Positions 11,060 through 22,061 of a stretch of 64,000 nt of DNA are shown here, in pieces. Below the pieces are notes generated by a model that was not told the origin of the DNA, searched no databases, and was given only the letters and a program-made list of their open reading frames with translations. Made by a program: the position numbers and the translations under genes. The stretch spans positions 434,001-498,000 of the forward strand of contig JANEZZ010000805.1 of assembly GCA_026122225.1 (NCBI GenBank), written 5' to 3'. Source of the DNA: Heloderma charlesbogerti (taxonomy: Eukaryota; Chordata; Lepidosauria; Squamata; Helodermatidae). The first letter of the stretch is position 1, and the number at the start of each line of letters is the position of its first letter.

Positions 11060-11690
11060 GAGCAGGTGTATTTATTTATTCATTCTTTCATTTCTTTATT
11101 ACATTTATATCCCACCATTTTTCCTCCGTAAGGAACCAAAGGCAGCGTACATAATACTCCTCCTCTCCATTTTATCCTCACAACAAGAACCCTGTGAGGT
11201 AGGTTGGGCTACAGATGTTGCGGGCACCCGACTGGGTCCGGGAGTCCACTGGGCCGCCCATCTGCGACTCTTGGACTGCACCTGCTGAGATGCTGTCTTC
11301 ACTTGCTCCCTGCTCATGTCCTCCAGGGCTCACCGCAATCCCAACTGGTGAGGACCTGCCATTTTCCTGCCTTTGTCATATGCGCAAAAAGGAAGTAAAA
11401 CAAATGTTCATATTTAAATATGTGCAGTTTGGGGTCAGGAAAGCTTAATGTGCACAATATTAGAGGCATAATAGTGGGCAGCCCGAGCTTGGGTCCAGGG
11501 GGGGCGAGGGGGGCCGCTCTTCTGCGGGCTCCCAGAGAACCCGAGCTGGGATAGGTTCTCACATCCCTAGGTTGGACTGAGTGTCTGTGACTGGCCCAAA
11601 GTCACCCAATGAGATTCCATGGACAAGCGGGGACTAGAACTCGGATCTCCTGACACCCAGTCCAACACTCTAGCTACTACACCACATTCA
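11060..11690 (-). mobile_element. tRNA/MIR-like interspersed repeat, interrupted
   Basis: The two halves (11060-11209 and 11570-11690) join into one repeat: TTTATATCCCACC, CAACAAGAACCCTGTGAGG, then CAAAGTCACCCAATGAG, GGACTAGAACTCGGATCTCC (a tRNA B-box-like block in reverse) and CCAACACTCTAGCTACTACA. This is a common tetrapod or squamate SINE-like pattern. A 360-bp hAT MITE splits it. Confidence 0.55.
11210..11569. mobile_element. hAT MITE of a different family
   Basis: 360 bp, from TACAGATG (decayed) to CATCCCTA. Duplication GGTTGGGC (11202-11209) versus GGTTGGAC (11570-11577), one mismatch. The ends share only the terminal motif with the palindrome-array family. The interior has CCCGAGCTTGGGTCC- and GAGAACCCGAGC-type sequence and no TAGGCTACGTA hairpins. 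Confidence 0.75.
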
Positions 11691-11981
11691 CATATATCTT
11701 TAAATGATGGTTCAGATCAGGGAAGAAGAATAATCCAATCTTTCCGCATATTTTGAAATACACTGAGCACATTGTAATCAAATTCTGTTTTTGAGGACCA
11801 GGTGGAAATTTTGCATCTTCTTTCTTTCTATTGCCTCCATGCCATACAGACACCAACCTATCTGCTTTGGGAAATGAATGCTGAACTAGATGGATGAACC
11901 TTGCTCTAATCCAGCATGGCAATTTTGATCTTTAGGGAAATACAGTTCATAGTTCATATTGATTATTATTTTATTTATATG

Positions 11982-12854
11982 TAGGGATGTACAAAAGGGA
12001 CTTACCTGGTCCCTCAGCTTGCTTCGCGGTGGGGGGGGAGGCTCTTCGGTTCTCCCCCCAAAGTTCAGGCCAGGGGTGGAGGTGCCCCGCCTCGCCCGGC
12101 CGAAATTCAGGCCGGGGAAAAGCGCCCCGTCTCCCCGGTGCGAAATACAAAAGTAAAAACAAAACAAAACATGCACCCGTGATAGGCTACGTGACGATTA
12201 ACGTAGCCTATCATGGCTAGATTGCCAAAGTCAGCCATGATAGGCTACGTTAATCGTTACGTAGCCTATAACGGGTGACTTTGGGGGAAAAAATAAGTGC
12301 GTATGCAAATGGCGGCGCCCATGGGCGCCGCCATTTGCGTTCCTTATTTGGTCCTGGAAGTCTACATAAAGATTTACGTAGACTATGGCGAAAATAAGGG
12401 CAACACTATTTGCGTTGCCCTTATTTTCGTCGTAGTCTACGTAAATCTTTACGTAAACTACCGGGACCAAATAAGGAACGCCCATGGGCGCCGGCATTTG
12501 CGTACGCGCTTTTTTTTTTCCAAAGTCACCCTTGATAGGCTACGTAACAATTAACGTAGCCTATCATGGCTGACTTTGGCAATCTAGCCGTGATAGGCGA
12601 TGTTAATCGTTATGTAGCCTATCACGGCTGTGTGTGTGTTTTTTTTACTTTATTTTGTAATGGTGGTCGGAAGACCGGCCGCCACCCCCACCTCGACGAA
12701 ACACCACCAAACTCCCGCCGGGACCCGCCGCTGAGAGGGACATTTGAGGGGGTGGCGGGGGGGTGGCCGAGAATTTCACCAACAATTTCGGGGGGCCAAA
12801 TGACTTGGCATTCGGCCTCCCCGAGATTCGTGGAGAAATTCTCCGCCATCCCTA
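11982..12854 (+). mobile_element. Palindrome-array hAT MITE, ATCGTTACG subfamily
   Basis: 873 bp, TAGGGATG to CATCCCTA. Duplication TTTATATG (11974-11981) versus TTTGTATG (12855-12862). The A end has TCTCCCCCCAAAGTTCAGGC-type units. The hairpin loops are GACGATTAACG or ATCGTTACG instead of AAATGTTTACG, marking a subfamily shared with 14069, 26600, 33170, 43447, 52690 and 56451. The B-side donor has been lost; the ATG-initiated frame at about 12659 stops before it. Confidence 0.9.
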
Positions 12855-12862
12855 TTTGTATG

Positions 12863-13117
12863 TATTTATTCATTTCTAGTTTACCAAAAGCAAAATGGTA
12901 TTTCAGTGTAAGACGTTTTGCATATAAATGGCAATAATTTATTGAAGAAAGTGCTCTAGTTGCTTTACTAGGTGCTCAAACTTTGTTTGCTTTAATAAAT
13001 GCTTTTTAATTGTTTCCCAAGCATTTGAAAGAATTATTCTTAGGCTTTGTCAACATTTCATTATGATCACAATACCCACTGGCATAAATGAACAAGTATT
13101 CAGAGGGGTAGGTATCT
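12863..13117. other. No feature seen
   Basis: AT-rich spacer between a MITE and a SINE-like repeat; no coding signal. Confidence 0.3.
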
Positions 13118-13996
13118 TGCAGTGCAATCCTATATATGCCTACTGAGAGGTAAACCCACTGAGTTCAAAGGGACTTACCCCCAGGCAAATAGGGATGTAC
13201 GAAAGGCACTTACCTTTCGCGGATTATGTTGATGGTTGGGGGGGAGGCGTTCCGTCCCTCCCCCCAGAATCCTCGCCGGCCAGCTGTGCTCCGCAGGGAT
13301 TCTGCGGAGCCACCGGCCGGCTTCTCCAGCAGCCGGACATCCGGCCGCTAGCTAGCAGGGACGCAAATGGTGGTGGCCATAGCCACCGCCGTTTGCATCC
13401 CTGAAGTCAGTCGTGATAGGCTACGTAAATGTTTACGTAGCCTGTCATGGCTGACTTAAAACAAAAACAAAAACGCACGTACGCAAATGGCGGCGGCCAT
13501 GGTTACGCTACGCTACGCTATTTGCGTTCCCCTTATTTTCGCCGTCTTAGTCTACATAAATATTTATGTAGACTAAGACGTGCCAAAATAAGGAATGCAA
13601 ATGGCGGCGGCCATGGCCGCCACCATTTGTGTACACGCGTTTTTTATTTCTTTTAAGTCAGCCGTGATAGGCTACGTAAACATTTATGTAGCCTATCATG
13701 TTTTTTTAAAAAAACCTAGCCGTGATAGGCTACGTAAATCTTTACGTAGCCTATCAGGTTTTTTTTTTTTTTAACTGGAAATGGTGGTGGCAGCAGCCGG
13801 TCAGAAGACCGGCCACTACTGCCGCCACCAGGAAGATCCGCCCAAGGTAAGTCTCGTCCTGGGGGGGCGTGGGGTCAGGCCATTCCGCCACTGATTTTGG
13901 GGGGCCGAATGTGCTGGCATTCGGCCTCCCCAAGATCCGTGGCAGAATTTTTGTACATCCCTACAGGCAAGTGATTACAGCCTTAGGTCTGTTGTG
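13118..13996 (+). repeat. Squamate-type interspersed repeat, interrupted
   Basis: GTGCAATCCTATATATGCC, then CCCACTGAGTTCAAAGGGAC and TTACCCCCAGGCAA, continuing after the insertion as GTGATTACAGCCTTAGG. The same pattern, with AGTAAGCCCCACTGAGTTCA, occurs at 20958 and 46240. It is a widespread short repeat whose class I cannot name with certainty. A palindrome-array element splits it. Confidence 0.6.
13190..13963 (+). mobile_element. Palindrome-array hAT MITE, A end left
   Basis: 774 bp, TAGGGATG to CATCCCTA. Duplication CAGGCAAA (13182-13189) versus CAGGCAAG (13964-13971). Compared with 17580, part of the central hairpins is deleted (near GGTTACGCTACGCTA). An ATG at 13781 opens exactly 22 codons that end at CCAAG|GTAAGT (13846/13847). 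CACTTACCT lies at the left end. Confidence 0.9.
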
Positions 13997-14068
13997 GCAA
14001 AAACATCAATCTTGTGGCAGCGCAAGGTCTATCAAATTCATTGGCATACGTTTTAATGGTGCGGATCC

Positions 14069-16145
14069 TATGGATGGCGGAGAATTTCTCCACGAATCTA
14101 CGGGAGGCCGAATGCCAACACATTCGGGCCCCCGAAATTGGTGGTGAAATTCTCCGCCTGCCCCCCGCCCCTCCCCCCGGGATGGGACTTAACTCGTGCA
14201 AGTGTCTCTCTCAGTGACAGGTCCCGGCAGCGTTTCGGCGGCATTTCAGTGGCATTTCGGCGGGGGCGGCCCATCTTCTGACCGGCCGCCGCCGCCGCTA
14301 TTGCAAAATAAAAAAGTAAAGTAAAAAAACCCACACACACCCGTGATAGGCTACGTAACGATTTACGTAGCCTATCACGGCTAAATTTCCAAAGTCAGCC
14401 GTGATAGGCTACGTAAATCATCACTTAGCCTATCACGGATGACTTTGAAAAAAAAAAAAAGCATGTACGCAAATGGCGGTGCCCATGGGGCGCCGCCATT
14501 TGCGTTCCTTAGTTTGGCACGTCTAGTCTACGTAAAGATTTACGTAGACTACGGCAAAAATAAGGGCAACACAAATAGCGCCATGGCGCCGCCATTTGCG
14601 TACGCCCTTTTTTTTTTCAAAGTCACCCGTGATAGTCTACGTGATGATTTACATAGCCTATCACGGCTGACTTTGGAAATCTAGCCGTGATAGGCTACGT
14701 AAATCGTTACGTAGCCTATCACAGGTGTGTTTTTTTTTTACTTTCCTTTTTTTTTTCGCTGCCGGGTAGACGGTAGGGATGGATGAAAGGGACTTACCTG
14801 GTCCCTCAGCTTGCTTCGTGGTGGGGGGGAGGTGCTTCGGTTCTCCCACTGAAGTTCAGGCGAGGGGGGGGAGGCGCCCCGCCTTGCCCAGCCGAAATTC
14901 AGGCTGGGGGGGAGGCGCCCCATCCCTCACTATGTAAATCGTCACGTAGCCTATCATGGGTGACTTTGAAAAAAAAAAAAAAGCGCGTACGCAAATGGCA
15001 GCACCCATTTGCATTCCTTAGTTTGGCACGTCTAGTCTACGTAAAGATTTACGTAGACTACGGTGAAAATAAGGGAATGCTATTTGCGTTGCCCTTATTT
15101 TCACCGTAGTCTACGTAAATCTTTACGTAGACTAGACGTGCCAAAATAAGGAACGCAAATGTCGTCGCTCCATGGGCGCCGCTATTTGCGTACATGCTTT
15201 TTTTTTTCAAGGTCACCCGTGATAGGCTACGTGATGATTTACGTAGCCTATCATGGCTGACTTTGGAAATCTAGCCGTGATAGGCTATGTAAATTGTCAC
15301 GTAGCCTATCACGGGTGACTTTGAAAAAAAAAAAAAAGCGCGTACGCAAATGGCAGCGCCCATTTGCATTCCTTAGTTTGGCACGTCTAGTCTACGTAAA
15401 GATTTACGTAGACTACGGCGAAAATAAGGGAATGCTATTTGCGTTGCCCTTATTTTCACCGTAGTCTACGTAAATCTTTACGTAGACTAGACGTGCCAAA
15501 CTAAGGAACGCAAATGTCATCGCCCCATGGGCGCCGCCATTTGCGTACGCACTTTTTTTTTTTTCCACAGTCACCCATGATAGGCTATGTGATGATTTAT
15601 GTAGCCTATCACGGCTGACTTTGGAAATCTAGCCGTGATAGGCTATGTAAATCGTTACGTAGCCTATCATGGGTGTTTGTTTTTTTTTTTACTTTCCTTT
15701 TTTATCTTGCAATGGCGGGGGCAGCAGCCGGTCAGAAGACCAGCCGCCGCTGCCGCCGCCCCCGCCGAAACGTTGCCGAACCGCTGCCGAACCGCCGCCG
15801 GGTCCTGCCGCCAAGAGGGACATTCGCATGAGGTAAGTCCCATCCCCGGGGGGGGGGGGCTGGCGGAGAATTTCACCACCAATTTCGGGGGGCTGAATGC
15901 ATTGGCATTCGGCCTCCCAGAGATTCATGGAGAAATTCTCCGCCATCCCTAATAGACGGGGTGCTCCTCCCTGTCCTGAATTTCAGTGACGAGGAATGGG
16001 GCGCCTCTCCCCCAGCCTGAATTTCGGCCAGGCGAGGCAGGGCACCTCCCCCCCCTCACCTGAACTTTGGGGGGAGAACCGAGGCACCTCCCCCCCACCG
16101 CGAAGCAAGCTGCGGGACCAGGTAAGTCCCTTTCATCCATCCTTA
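14069..16145 (-). mobile_element. Palindrome-array hAT MITE, outer copy of a nest
   Basis: It runs from TATGGATG (decayed TAGGGATG; B end) to CATCCTTA (A end), with a perfect 8-bp duplication GCGGATCC (14061-14068, 16146-16153). Removing the nested copy at 14774-15951 and its duplication leaves about 0.89 kb, the normal size for the family. The Ala-rich frame has lost its start (ATA for ATG, near 14300) and the B-side donor is mutated. The right end keeps CCAGGTAAGTCCC. Confidence 0.88.
14774..15951 (+). mobile_element. Palindrome-array hAT MITE, nested inner copy
   Basis: 1178 bp, TAGGGATG to CATCCCTA. Duplication GTAGACGG (14766-14773) versus ATAGACGG (15952-15959), inside the A-end minisatellite of the outer copy. 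The hairpin block is duplicated: 14930-15310 and 15290-15660 carry the same succession of palindromes, making this the longest member. The ATG at 15711 runs to a TGA formed at the donor (GCATGAG|GTAAGT). Confidence 0.88.
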
Positions 16146-16153
16146 GCGGATCC

Positions 16154-17571
16154 CACTTCAGAAGTATGTTCACCGAAGTGTATAGGCATATATTAGGGCT
16201 GAGTGGCATCCCCTCTTGCCAGACATTTGTCCACCATGAAAGACAGAGGAGACTGGTGATGACATTCATTGAGGAAAATTACTGCACTGGGGGTGGTGGT
16301 GATGGTGGCTTCAGAAATGTTATAAGTATATAAATAAATATGACTTGCCACATGTGTTAAGACTACTCCTTCATTGAGAAAGCCCCACAGTTGTCATGGT
16401 GACCATGAGCCTGAGGTCCTCACCTCACAACTGTACATGAATCCCAAAGTCCCCCAAATCAGTTTGAGAGAGTTCAACACTTCATTAAAATATGGTTTTT
16501 AGGAAGTCTGTCAAATAGAAACCATAAACAATGGCCGATCGGATTAACACCAAATCGTATCGGTCCTTTTCCATTCAAGATGTCTGGTACACACAGAGAG
16601 TTCCTACGTATAGAAGAGTGTCCCCTTTTAGAATTAATCTAGAATTTTCTAGTGTCTGGATTGGCAAAGAATTTGTTAACTGGAGAGTAATGTGAACTTG
16701 TTAACAAAAGGGGGTGATTTGAATATTAATAAGGAGATCTGATTTTTTAAATATCATTCACAAATTAAAAGAATCCTCTTTAATTCTAGATACTGCTTCA
16801 ATCTATTTCTGAATAAACCACACTGAGCTCACACGAGTAGCTGCCAAAACAGGAATTACATGGAATCATGGTAACTTATAAGCATTACCTAGAAAGAAAC
16901 TCAAAAATAAAGAGAGAGTGACTGACATTGACTTATCATCCTGAGAGTATGTCATGGGCTACTTGTGTTTTGTGCATAAAATAACAGACTTTTAAAAATC
17001 CTGTATTTTGTTCTTCTCATGAATATTAAACACCAAGCTATTTTAAAATGGTTCATCTAATACTTGATTTTTTTAAAAGTTACTCTCTGAATTGCTCATG
17101 AGTCTCTCATACTGAGCTTGATACATTTTCATTCCTGTGATTTTGTGGAAACTTCAGTTCAATGAGACAAGACAACACCGCGGGTAAAAAACAGTTAAAC
17201 AAAATGTAAGAGAAATGCATATTGATAGGTTGTTTGTTCAGGATTTTTTTTTACTTGAGTGGTTTTAAGTGTTTTCCTAATGCTCTCTTCCTAATGTTTA
17301 CATCTGCAACTCTCTGATAAACCATAAAGCAATGGTCTCATTTTGCAAATGTTCTGTTTGTCATATTCAGAAGGCAGAAGTCTGCGCATACAGGAAGCAA
17401 TGGAGCAAACTTAAATAAACTCAGAGACTTTCGATATATTAGAGCAAGTGCAGTTAAAAAGTCTGCAAGATGAAAATGTATCCCTAGAATTTTCCATCTG
17501 TTCTGAAATGTCTTATTAGAGTTCGTGTCTGCAAGACTTGCACTGGAAGACTAACTTGCATATAAAACTGT
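16154..17571. other. No feature seen
   Basis: About 1.4 kb of AT-rich, apparently single-copy sequence without repeats, palindromes or a credible reading frame. Confidence 0.35.
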
Positions 17572-17579
17572 GTGTAGCA

Positions 17580-18521
17580 TAGGGATGTACGAAAGGCACT
17601 TACCTTTCGCGGATTATGTTGATGGTGGGGGGGGAGGCGCTCCATCCCTCCCCCCAGAATCCTGGATGGGGGGGAGGCGCTCCGTTCCTCCCCACCCGGA
17701 ATCCTGGCCAGCCGGCTGTGGTCCGCAGGGATTCTGCAGATCCGCCGGCCGGCTCCGCCAGCAGCCGGACATCCGGCCGCTGGCTAGCAGGGAAGCAAAT
17801 GGTGGCAGCCGTAGCCACTGCCGTTTGTGTCCCTGCAATCAGCCGTGATAGGCTACGTAAATGTTTACGTAGCCTATCACGGCTGACTTAAAAAAAAAAA
17901 ACGACGCGCGTACACAAATGGTGGCGGCCACGGCCGTTGCCATTTGCGTTCCTTATTTTAGCACCTCTTAGTCTACGTCAAGGTTTACGTAGACTAAGAT
18001 GGTGAAAATAAGGGGAACGTAAATAGCGTAGCGGATGCTACGCTATTTGCGTTCCCCTTATTTTTGCCGTCTTAGTCTACATAAATGTTTACGTAGATTA
18101 CGACGTGCCAAAATAAGGAACGCAAATGGCGGCGGCCGTGGCCGCCGCCATTTGCGTATGCGCGTTTTTTTGTTTTTGTTTTAAAAGTCAGCCGTGATAG
18201 GCTACGTAAACATTTACGTAGCCTATCACGTTTTTTTTTTAACCTATCTGTGATAGGCTATGTAAATCTTTACGTAGCCTATCACGTTTTTCTTTAAAAA
18301 ACTGGAAATGGCGGCGGCGGCAGCCGGTCGGAAGACCAGCCGCTGCTGCCACCGAACCGCCGCCGGAGCCGCCGCCAGAGCCGCCGCCACCAGGAAGATC
18401 TGCCCAAGGTAAGTCTCGTCCCGGGGGGGGGGGCGGGCCGTTTTACCACCGATTTCAGGGGGCCGAATGCGCTGGCATTCAGCCTCCCCGAGATCTGTGG
18501 CGGAATTTTTGTACATCCCTA
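17580..18521 (+). mobile_element. Palindrome-array hAT MITE, reference copy
   Basis: 942 bp, TAGGGATG to CATCCCTA, with a perfect duplication GTGTAGCA (17572-17579, 18522-18529). Order: A end with CACTTACCT; GC-rich minisatellite; then nine hairpins. Hairpins 1, 3 and 7 are AACGCAAATGGCGGC type, 2, 8 and 9 are TGATAGGCTACGTAAAT type, 4 and 6 are TAGTCTACGTAAA type, and 5 is ACGCAAATAGCGTAGC type. Hairpins 2-4 mirror 6-8 around 5. Next comes an ATG at 18308 with 33 open codons to CCAAG|GTAAGT (18408/18409), then the B-end GGCCGAATGC hairpin. No transposase. Confidence 0.93.
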
Positions 18522-18529
18522 GTGTAGCA

Positions 18530-18978
18530 TACTTTGATTGAACCTGGTGGATACCACACCATAGTGTTTGAATATGTGGTATTTAATTCTGAAACATTTT
18601 TTTTTTTTTTACACACACACAAAATAAAACAAGTAGTGCCAAATCCACAGCTCACGTCTTGAATTCTGCATTGTTTCAGGGCATCTCTACACCAGCCTAA
18701 AATCCTCCTTCTTCCATTATCTTTCATGGATCTCGCTTTTCTTCTTGCCATGTTTCCTGTTTTCTTGGAGGAAACTGAAGCAGAACACAATAGGGTAATT
18801 TGATAGCTCATTATCTGCGATCTATTTAAAAATGGAACAAAGGGCATTTAGTGCAGGAGGTGCCTTGAATGATCATGGCATCATATAAAGAGCCTGCAAA
18901 CATCTGTGAAGGAGCCATCTCAATCGCAGGATAAAAGCTCATTGTGAAGGAGTCCTAAGATTAAGCTGCTAAAGCTAG

Positions 18979-19028
<50 letters not shown>

Positions 19029-19528
19029 ACGTGTCTTCTGCCTGCAAGATAAAAGCTTACACAAATGAGAAATCTGAATAAATGTTGATTCCCATCTGTA
19101 TTCACTTCTTAAGCTACTTCCTTATACTATTAATGCCTTTCATTTCCACCCTCCATCCCAACTATCATGGTTTCTTTTATGCTGCTTCCTATATCTGAGC
19201 TAAAAACATTCCTCTCTCTTTGTTCAGACACCTCATTGTTCCCTTTCGCATCTTTCCTCACAGTCCATTCTTACCATACACCTTACATTTCTGTGCTTAC
19301 TTCTACTTGTTGACCCTGCTGACAGCCAGTAGTGTCCAGCCAGCAGTAGTGTCCAGCCAACAGATATCTAAGCCGAAACCATGGATTGTAGTTCAGTTGC
19401 AAGCATTTCTTGCTTGCACTTATTTACGAATGAGTGAATTTCTGAAGTAGGTTCAGGGGCCACTGCATTCTAATTCAGGCCCATTCCAGCAATGCATCAA
19501 AAGCCTCGGAAAGATGAGGAGGAAGCTT
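18530..19528. other. No gene seen; CT microsatellite
   Basis: No supportable coding region. A (CT)19 run at 18981-19018 passes into (GT)n, giving a false Arg-Glu repeat frame on the other strand. Confidence 0.4.
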
Positions 19529-19529
19529 A

Positions 19530-19823
19530 ATGTGGCTAGGAACATGAGAACACCGCTGGATCAGGCCAAAGGTCTGTCTAGTCCAATTCACAGTGCCCTG
19601 TGCAGCACTACACTCAGTGGCATATTGCTTGTGGACATGAAGTTGACCTTACCCATCATGGCTAAAGCCACCTAACCTCCATGAAATTGTCTAATCCCCC
19701 TTTAAAGACATCTAAACTGTATAATTATGTGGAGTATGAAGAACTATTTTCTTCGTTCTGTCCTGAGTCTACTGCCATCAATATCATTGTGTGACTTCCA
19801 GTTCTAGTGTTATGGGAGAGAGA

Positions 19824-19870
<47 letters not shown>

Positions 19871-19990
19871 TTCCTCTAACCTGTGAATAATTTTATAAAC
19901 CTTCAACATGCCCCCCTCCCCGGACTGCTGACCTTTTTTCTAAAATAAAAAGCCTCAAATGCAATCTTTCCTCATAGTGGAGTTGCTCTT
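19530..19990. repeat. Degenerate interspersed repeat with CT microsatellite
   Basis: GCTAGGAACATGAGAACACC, CTGGATCAGGCCAAAGG and CTAGTCCAATTCACAGTG match a frequent squamate repeat pattern (GGAACATAAGA...GCTGGATCAGGCC). It is highly diverged, and its class is not certain. A (CT)n run lies at 19829-19867. Confidence 0.4.
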
Positions 19991-20957
19991 GGGGAAACAG
20001 TCCTCATCCACCATTTGAGGTTCTGGCATTCCTAGGATAGAATGTCCCAATGTGAATGATGGAAAATTTGTTCCCAGGGGCATTCTTGGGGAGAAAATGG
20101 CTACCTCCATTGGCCAATTAGCAATTTGACATGAATTGATGGATCTGGATCCAATTCAATGTAAACTGGGGCTGATGGTGGGAGTTTTCCCATCACTATA
20201 TACAATAGAGAATAAATCCAGCCAACCATTGTCCAATATTTGATGGACTCAAGACATTGCTACCATATATGTAAGAAATAATTGGTATTTTCCCTATAGT
20301 GCCTGTAGTAAAATCTAGAATATTGATTATACATCTCATTCCACTTGCAACCAGTGTCTAACATTTATAAGAAATTTGTCTCTGTCTTGGGGGCAGAGGG
20401 TACTGTCATGCTGAGATTACATTGTCAAAGTTTTTAGTGATTTAATAATTTTGGCCAGTTATGCTTATTTGTTCTTTTTAGTTTCCCATTTCTCAGTACA
20501 ATTGATCTTAATAAATTACATTGTAGAATTTTATACTTGATGTGAAGAAGAACTAGGTTAAGACTGAAAACAGCCACTGCAATGAATTAGCTCTCTGCAA
20601 TTTAGTTAATATGCTTTAGAACATCTGCAATAGATTTTTATCCACCCTCTCTTGAAGGGCCCCTTTCTAATCAACCTTTCCACTTTATGGTTTTCAATTC
20701 TTATATTACTGAGCCAAGGTCTCATTTCCAAATATGTCATCATTGGCAACAATACTTTGATTTATTGCTGTTCAAGTTTAATATAGGTCTGTGTGCTTCT
20801 GTGCTGGATATTTTGAAGGTATAAATTTTGGAACCACAATGAAATTTTCTCCAAATAAAAAAAGTAGTTTCTCCTAGAGATAATCAGAAAATTTCTATAA
20901 AATTACTTTCTTTTAGTTTTAAGAATTGTAGCCTGATAAATGAAAATGCAGAGCTTA
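19991..20957. other. No feature seen
   Basis: AT-rich, without repeats I recognise or an open frame of note. Confidence 0.3.
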
Positions 20958-21036
20958 GTGCAGTGCATCCTATACATGTCTACCCAGAAGTAAGCCCCAC
21001 TGAGTTCAATGGGACTTACTCCCAGGTACGTGTGCA
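20958..21036 (+). repeat. Squamate-type interspersed repeat
   Basis: CATCCTATACATGTCTACCC, AGAAGTAAGCCCCACTGAG and TTCAATGGGACTTACTCCC: the same short repeat as at 13118, here uninterrupted. Confidence 0.6.
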
Positions 21037-21400
21037 TTATTTGTCTGTCTGTCTATTTGTTTAATATCGTTTATATCCCACTATTATTCCCTAAGGAGGT
21101 CAGAGCAATGTAAATTAAAAACAAACAAATCATAAAACAATACAACAACCAATAAAACTCACAGCAACCAAAATATCTAGAAGGTTCAAAATCCCAATTA
21201 AAAAGAAAAGTTTGAACTGCCCTCCTAATCACAGGCAGTGAAGGAGCCATACATGTCTCTTGCAGAAGGGTGTTCCAGAGGTGAGAAGTCACCACAGAAA
21301 AGGCCTTCTCACATGTTGTCACCTTATGAATACCTGGAGGGACAATGAGAAAGGGCTCTGTGGAAGATTTCATTTCTCAGGCAGTATCATATGGAGGAAG
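21037..21400 (-). mobile_element. L2-like LINE 3' fragment
   Basis: A minus-strand frame of about 100 codons ends the L2-type RT protein (VVTSHLWNTLLQE, then an RRAVQTFLFNWDF tail), followed by an AT-rich 3' UTR. It lacks everything upstream. Confidence 0.55.
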
Positions 21401-22053
21401 GCAGTCTTTCAGGTAACCTCATTCTGAGCCATTTAAGGATCACTAGGTAGTGTATACCACTATGTTCATGTATAGGAGTGAAGTCTTATTTAGTAACTAG
21501 TAAAATGACCATAATTGTGACAGGTGAGTGTGTGTGATGAGACTGAGCCTATGTATTGTGATCACCTTTGGCATCAATACAATGCGCCTATCAGAATTCC
21601 CCTTAAGATCTGTCCCCCCTGAGAAACTCCTTTAGGATCTTTTGCCTCTGTATCAGTCCCACCTTCCTTCTTTCACTTTCCCCTTTCCAATAATGTGGGG
21701 TTAGGCTGTAGTCATGGTGTGATTGACACTCTAACTACAACGGTTTACTGGTAAATTAAACCAAGCAAGCTACAACTTAAGGTATTTACACAATCAAGCT
21801 GAGTGATACAAAAGGCCCTAAGAGAAAATAAAAGTTGCAAAATGCAAGTTCCTTTACCCTAGCTGTATTTAGACTTCTCCAGGCTGCTTCTTCCTGCTCC
21901 CTCTTCAGGCTCTGGTCTCCCTGACTCTACTCTTACTGGTTCTCTTTATATACCCTCCTCCCTCAAAACTGAAAGTACTGCTTCAACCCTGAAAAAATAA
22001 AACAACTGGGGAAATGAAACTGCAACTTAACTGGGGAAATGAAACTACTCCTC
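21401..22053. other. No gene seen
   Basis: No supportable feature. GAGAAAATAAAAG and a TATATA stretch near 21940 suggest a possible degraded retroelement end, but nothing confirms it. Confidence 0.25.
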
Positions 22054-22061
22054 TCAGGGAT

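Noticed and set aside
13680..13775. Hairpins followed by T-runs resembling intrinsic terminators
   Set aside because: These are transposon stems with poly(T)/poly(A) linkers in a vertebrate genome; rho-independent termination does not apply.
12180..16000. Regular short palindromes resembling a CRISPR array or integron attachment sites
   Set aside because: Spacing and spacers are not unique, the hairpins differ in class and belong to hAT elements with 8-bp duplications, and the sequence is vertebrate.
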